A stretch of 9,058 nt of DNA from Gammaproteobacteria bacterium. GTDB lineage: Bacteria; Pseudomonadota; Gammaproteobacteria; Arenicellales; JAOTYS01. Positions 6,632 through 9,058 of the stretch are shown here, piece by piece. The number at the start of each line of letters is the position of its first letter. The first letter of the stretch is position 1. A program made the translations under genes and the position numbers. Under the pieces are notes generated by a model. It ran no database searches. It had not been told where the DNA came from and saw nothing but the letters and a program-made list of their open reading frames with translations. Location of the stretch: contig JAOTYS010000165.1 in assembly GCA_029861795.1 (NCBI GenBank), positions 1 through 9,058 on the forward strand, written 5' to 3'.

Positions 6632-7438
6632 ATGGGCACTGAATTGCTCTATGAAGTCGAAAACAAGATCGCCCATATTCAGATCAATCGCCCTAAGCCC
6701 CTGAACAGTATCTATCCAGACTTAATGGAGGAGTTATCCGCCGCTATAAAACAGGCCGATGAGGACAACGAGATTCATGTATTGGTATTAAGTGGCGTTG
6801 GAGATCACTTTGGCGCCGGCTATGATCTCAAGCTCAACTGGAGCGAGCACTATGGTAGAGATGCCATTGGCAAACGCAGGATGCTGACGGACTGTGTCGA
6901 CTTTGAATACACGCCCTGGGATTGCTCCAAGCCAGTAATCGCCATGGTGCGTGGCTACTGTCTTGCGGGCAGTTGCGAACTCGCGATGATGTGTTGCGTC
7001 ACCTTTGCCTCAGAGAACGCGCGCTTTGGCGAACCGGAGATCAGATTCTCCACCGCCCCGCCAGCATTGATCATGCCGTGGTTGGTTGGATTGAAAAAAG
7101 CACGTGAGCTGCTTTACACCGGCGACATCATCGATGCGCAAGAAGCATTGCGAATCGGCATGGTGAATCGGGTGTTTGCCGATGACAGTCTTGAAGAAGA
7201 GACTTTTCGTTACGCCAGGCGCGCGGCCGCCATCTCCTTGGAGGGATTGCAGACTACTAAGGCGGCGATCAATCGCGGTGCGGAGATTGCAGGAATTCGT
7301 CAGGCCATCGCGTACGGCGTCGAAACTGGCGCCATTCTCGATGCCACAGAAACCGAGACTTACCGCAAATTCGAGGAGGTTCGCGCACGCGATGAATTGA
7401 CTGCGGCCATCCGCTGGCGCGAAAGCCAGTTCGAATAA
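6632..7438 (+). CDS. Enoyl-CoA hydratase/isomerase (crotonase) family protein
   Basis: This 268-residue crotonase-fold protein acts on acyl-CoA thioesters, adding water to or isomerising a double bond. The first oxyanion-hole element is FGAGYDLKL (60-68), with the usual AGAD changed to AGYD. The second is LAGSCELAMM (111-120), where E116 matches the first catalytic glutamate (Glu144 of rat crotonase). E136 in FGEPEI matches the second (Glu164), so hydratase chemistry is plausible. The usual GxGGT segment after it is replaced by TAPPALIMPWLVG (141-153). Later blocks LLYTGD and AQEAL...GMVNRVF are standard. It follows the betA-like gene by 52 nt on the same strand, so co-transcription is likely. 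It converges on the SDR at 7450 with 11 nt between stops and no room for a dedicated terminator; a CTGGC/GCCAG hairpin at 7414-7429 lies inside its end. Exact substrate unknown. Confidence 0.9.
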   Translation: MGTELLYEVENKIAHIQINRPKPLNSIYPDLMEELSAAIKQADEDNEIHVLVLSGVGDHFGAGYDLKLNWSEHYGRDAIGKRRMLTDCVDFEYTPWDCSKPVIAMVRGYCLAGSCELAMMCCVTFASENARFGEPEIRFSTAPPALIMPWLVGLKKARELLYTGDIIDAQEALRIGMVNRVFADDSLEEETFRYARRAAAISLEGLQTTKAAINRGAEIAGIRQAIAYGVETGAILDATETETYRKFEEVRARDELTAAIRWRESQFE

Positions 7439-7449
7439 CCAGGCCAGCC

Positions 7450-8247
7450 TCAACTTTCGTCAGAAGTCCCCTTTTTAACAGCCAAGGGGTGTGCGAGATG
7501 CATGCCTGCATCCACACCGAGTATCTCGCCGGTTACCAGCCGGCCCGCTTCAGTGAGCCACACCACGGCGTCGGCAACGTCTTGCGGTGTAGCGATGGCT
7601 CCAAGCGGCGCGATGTGTTCGACTCGTTGTTTCAGATCAAGATATTGTTGTGCGTTCATATTATCTTTGAGCCAATACGTATCGACAAAACTAGGGCTCA
7701 CTGCGTTCACACGAATCTCAGGCGCCAGGGTACGGGCCAGCGACACAGTCAGCGTGTTGAGCGCGCCCTTGGATGCAGCATACGCGATGGAGCTACCAAA
7801 GCCGGCCTGCCCGGCAAAGGAGGAAATGTTGACGATGCTGCCGCGACCGAGCGCGCGCATCGCAGGCGCCACCGCCCGCCCCATTTGAAACGCACCGATT
7901 ACATTGGTGGCAAAGATTTGCTGAAACGCGGCTGCATCGAGTCCCTCCAAGTCGTCAGCCGCAACAAAACGCGTGGTGCCCGCATTGTTGATCAGCGCGT
8001 CGATACGACCCCAATGCTGTTCCGCTTCTCGTGCTAATCTGCGGCAATCTGCATCCTGAGATATATCCGCTTGACAGAGCCAGACCTCGCCACCTGCGGT
8101 TTCGCAACGCTCGGCGGTCGCGCGTGCAGCCTCTTCACTTCGGCGAAAGTTGATCACAACGCGCCAATGACGTTGAGCAAACGCCTCCGCTATTGCAGCG
8201 CCAATACCAGTGGCAGCACCGGTAACGATAGCGACCGGGTTAATCAA
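7450..8247 (-). CDS. SDR family oxidoreductase with anomalous start
   Basis: This is a second classical short-chain dehydrogenase/reductase, 265 residues as drawn. TGAATGIG is at 9-16, NNAG at 87-90, and the catalytic set is S143, Y156 and K160 in YAASK. NFRRSEEA after the second strand, with two arginines, suggests NADP(H) preference. The C-terminus VTGEILGVDAGMHL is typical. It resembles the 3-oxoacyl-ACP reductase/3-ketoacyl reductase branch; substrate unknown. It begins six codons after the ureohydrolase stop, in the same frame, so the two are co-transcribed. The only start that opens this frame is TTG at 8247, with GGAG just 2 nt before it (ATT at 8244 would be the other option). An ATG at 8260-8258 with good spacing is out of frame by one base, so a one-base error or mutation is suspected. 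Confidence 0.88.
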   Translation of the reverse strand: MINPVAIVTGAATGIGAAIAEAFAQRHWRVVINFRRSEEAARATAERCETAGGEVWLCQADISQDADCRRLAREAEQHWGRIDALINNAGTTRFVAADDLEGLDAAAFQQIFATNVIGAFQMGRAVAPAMRALGRGSIVNISSFAGQAGFGSSIAYAASKGALNTLTVSLARTLAPEIRVNAVSPSFVDTYWLKDNMNAQQYLDLKQRVEHIAPLGAIATPQDVADAVVWLTEAGRLVTGEILGVDAGMHLAHPLAVKKGTSDES

Positions 8248-8274
8248 AACTCCGCGGCATACCGATCATCCTTT
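8246..8274 (-). promoter_or_regulatory. Translation start region of the second SDR with a suspected one-base frameshift
   Basis: On the minus strand AAAGGA (8274-8269) lies 8 nt before an ATG at 8260, an ideal arrangement. From there the frame reads MPRSFD and stops at TAA. Removing one T from the TTTT run (8249-8246) would give MPRSLINPVAIVTG, joining it directly to the SDR. A further ATG at 8269 overlaps the upstream stop as ATGA and is in the same blocked frame. Confidence 0.5.
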
Positions 8275-9058
8275 GCGTGCCGCTACTGCATCGGCGACGA
8301 CACACAGGATCTCAAACATCAGGTTGGCACCATTCAATGCAGTATGACCGGTGGGATCCAGTGGTGGTGACACCTCACATACATCGCCGCCAATGAGATT
8401 GAGCCCCTGCAATCCGCGCAACATCACCTGGGCGTCGCGCATACTCAAGCCCCCGGGCTCCGGTGCGCCAGTGCCGATAGCATAAACCGGATCGAGGCCG
8501 TCAATATCGAAGGTGATATAAGTCGCTTGCTCACCCACCACGCGGCGAGCCTCTTCAACGACGGCTGTTCGACCCATCTCTTCGAAATCGTCCATGGTAA
8601 TAAGGCGCATACCCACGTCATAACCATACTGTATGTCTTCATCACTATAACGCGAGCCGCGCAGCCCGATTTGTATGGTGCGCTTGGGGTCGATGAGTCC
8701 TTCCTCCACCGCGCGACGAAATGGTGTGCCGTGATTGATCTTGGTACCTAACAGCTCGTCCAGCGTATCCGCGTGGGCATCAAAATGGACAATGCCGATG
8801 GGACCATCCACTGCAAGCGCGCGCAATATGGGTAGGGTAATGGTGTGATCGCCTCCTGCTGAGATAGGCACAACCGGCGCCCCATGTAACTTTTTATAGA
8901 AACTCGCGATCATGTCGATGCTTGCCATCAAATCCAGTGGATTAGTGGGTGCATCTCCAATATCTGCCACGTCACACAGATCAAACGGTGCGAGCCGGCT
9001 GGATGGATTGACTTTACGAATCAGACGCGACATCTCACGAATCTGTGCAGGCCCGTGT
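8266..9058 (-). CDS. Agmatinase/guanidinobutyrase-family ureohydrolase, 5' end beyond the window
   Basis: This is a manganese ureohydrolase, which splits a guanidino compound into an amine and urea. Numbered from the first internal Met at 9033, metal-binding motifs are GGDH (60-63, H63), FDAHAD (84-89: D85, H87, D89) and FDIDGLDP (175-182: D176, D178), with EVSPP at 220-224. All metal ligands appear present. The frame stays open past 9033 to the window edge as HGPAQIRE, a normal family segment before Met 1, so the gene starts outside; roughly 50-60 residues are missing compared with about 310-320 usual. HGTPFRRAVEEG (101-112) resembles guanidinobutyrase/guanidinopropionase and proteobacterial agmatinase-like proteins more than E. 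coli SpeB, from memory. Substrate is therefore open: agmatine, 4-guanidinobutyrate or 3-guanidinopropionate. The SDR follows directly downstream. Confidence 0.93.
   Translation of the reverse strand, partial: HGPAQIREMSRLIRKVNPSSRLAPFDLCDVADIGDAPTNPLDLMASIDMIASFYKKLHGAPVVPISAGGDHTITLPILRALAVDGPIGIVHFDAHADTLDELLGTKINHGTPFRRAVEEGLIDPKRTIQIGLRGSRYSDEDIQYGYDVGMRLITMDDFEEMGRTAVVEEARRVVGEQATYITFDIDGLDPVYAIGTGAPEPGGLSMRDAQVMLRGLQGLNLIGGDVCEVSPPLDPTGHTALNGANLMFEILCVVADAVAARKG

Noticed and set aside
7414..7429. CTGGC-GCGAAA-GCCAG hairpin as terminator of the crotonase gene
   Set aside because: It lies within the coding sequence and lacks a following T-run.
7010..7453. 147-codon minus-strand open frame across the crotonase gene
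   Set aside because: It is a shadow of the crotonase coding sequence with low-quality, Arg/Cys-scattered translation.
7489..8037. 182-codon plus-strand open frame
   Set aside because: It lies antisense to the second SDR, whose motifs are unmistakable; the translation resembles no family I know and there is no ribosome binding site.
1..9058. CRISPR array, tRNA, rRNA, insertion sequence, phage genes or attachment sites
   Set aside because: I saw no regularly spaced repeats, cloverleaf, transposase motifs or integrase; the region is ordinary metabolic coding sequence apart from the relics noted.

Overview
The window looks like chromosomal DNA of a proteobacterium, most likely a heterotrophic gammaproteobacterium. 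The evidence is moderate GC by eye, strong AAGGAGG-type ribosome binding sites, short operon gaps, and proteins of typical proteobacterial families (AcoABC-type dehydrogenase, BetA-type choline dehydrogenase, GbuA/GpuA-like ureohydrolase). It is a small-molecule catabolism region. I see no phage, transposase, CRISPR, tRNA or rRNA.

Layout. Positions 1-323 hold no intact gene. They contain a short minus-strand ORF whose N-terminus resembles a Gfo/Idh/MocA oxidoreductase (2-166) and a tiny ORF with a good ribosome binding site (221-277). A minus-strand block follows, read from high to low coordinates: acoA (4628-3663), acoB (3648-2638), acoC (2507-1377), then an SDR oxidoreductase (1097-324). 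The 279-nt gap between acoC and the SDR holds, on the opposite strand, what appears to be a decayed C-terminal piece of a phytanoyl-CoA dioxygenase-like gene (1157-1273). A divergent intergenic region (4629-4926) separates acoA from the plus-strand pair betA-like GMC dehydrogenase (4927-6579) and a crotonase-family enoyl-CoA hydratase/isomerase (6632-7438). It carries a 22-bp inverted repeat, a tandem 7-bp repeat and a TATACT -10 candidate. The crotonase gene converges, with an 11-nt gap, on a second SDR (8247-7450). That SDR lies directly downstream of a ureohydrolase of the agmatinase/guanidinobutyrase family (9058-8266), which is cut by the window edge.

How it may work. AcoA and AcoB form the thiamine-diphosphate E1 of an acetoin dehydrogenase-type complex. 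AcoC carries the lipoyl domain fused to an alpha/beta hydrolase in place of a classical E2 acyltransferase. No E3 is encoded here, so it must come from elsewhere. The BetA-like flavoenzyme would oxidise choline or another alcohol to an aldehyde. The crotonase and SDRs could handle CoA-bound or free hydroxy/keto intermediates. The ureohydrolase would release urea from a guanidino compound. That these form one pathway is only an inference from proximity.

Points most worth a second look: the two apparent gene relics either side of the first SDR; the second SDR's start, where a one-base change in a T4 run would restore an ATG with ideal ribosome-binding-site spacing; the operator-like structure between acoA and betA; and a betA-type gene without betB or betI beside it. 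I found no clearly new biological system.
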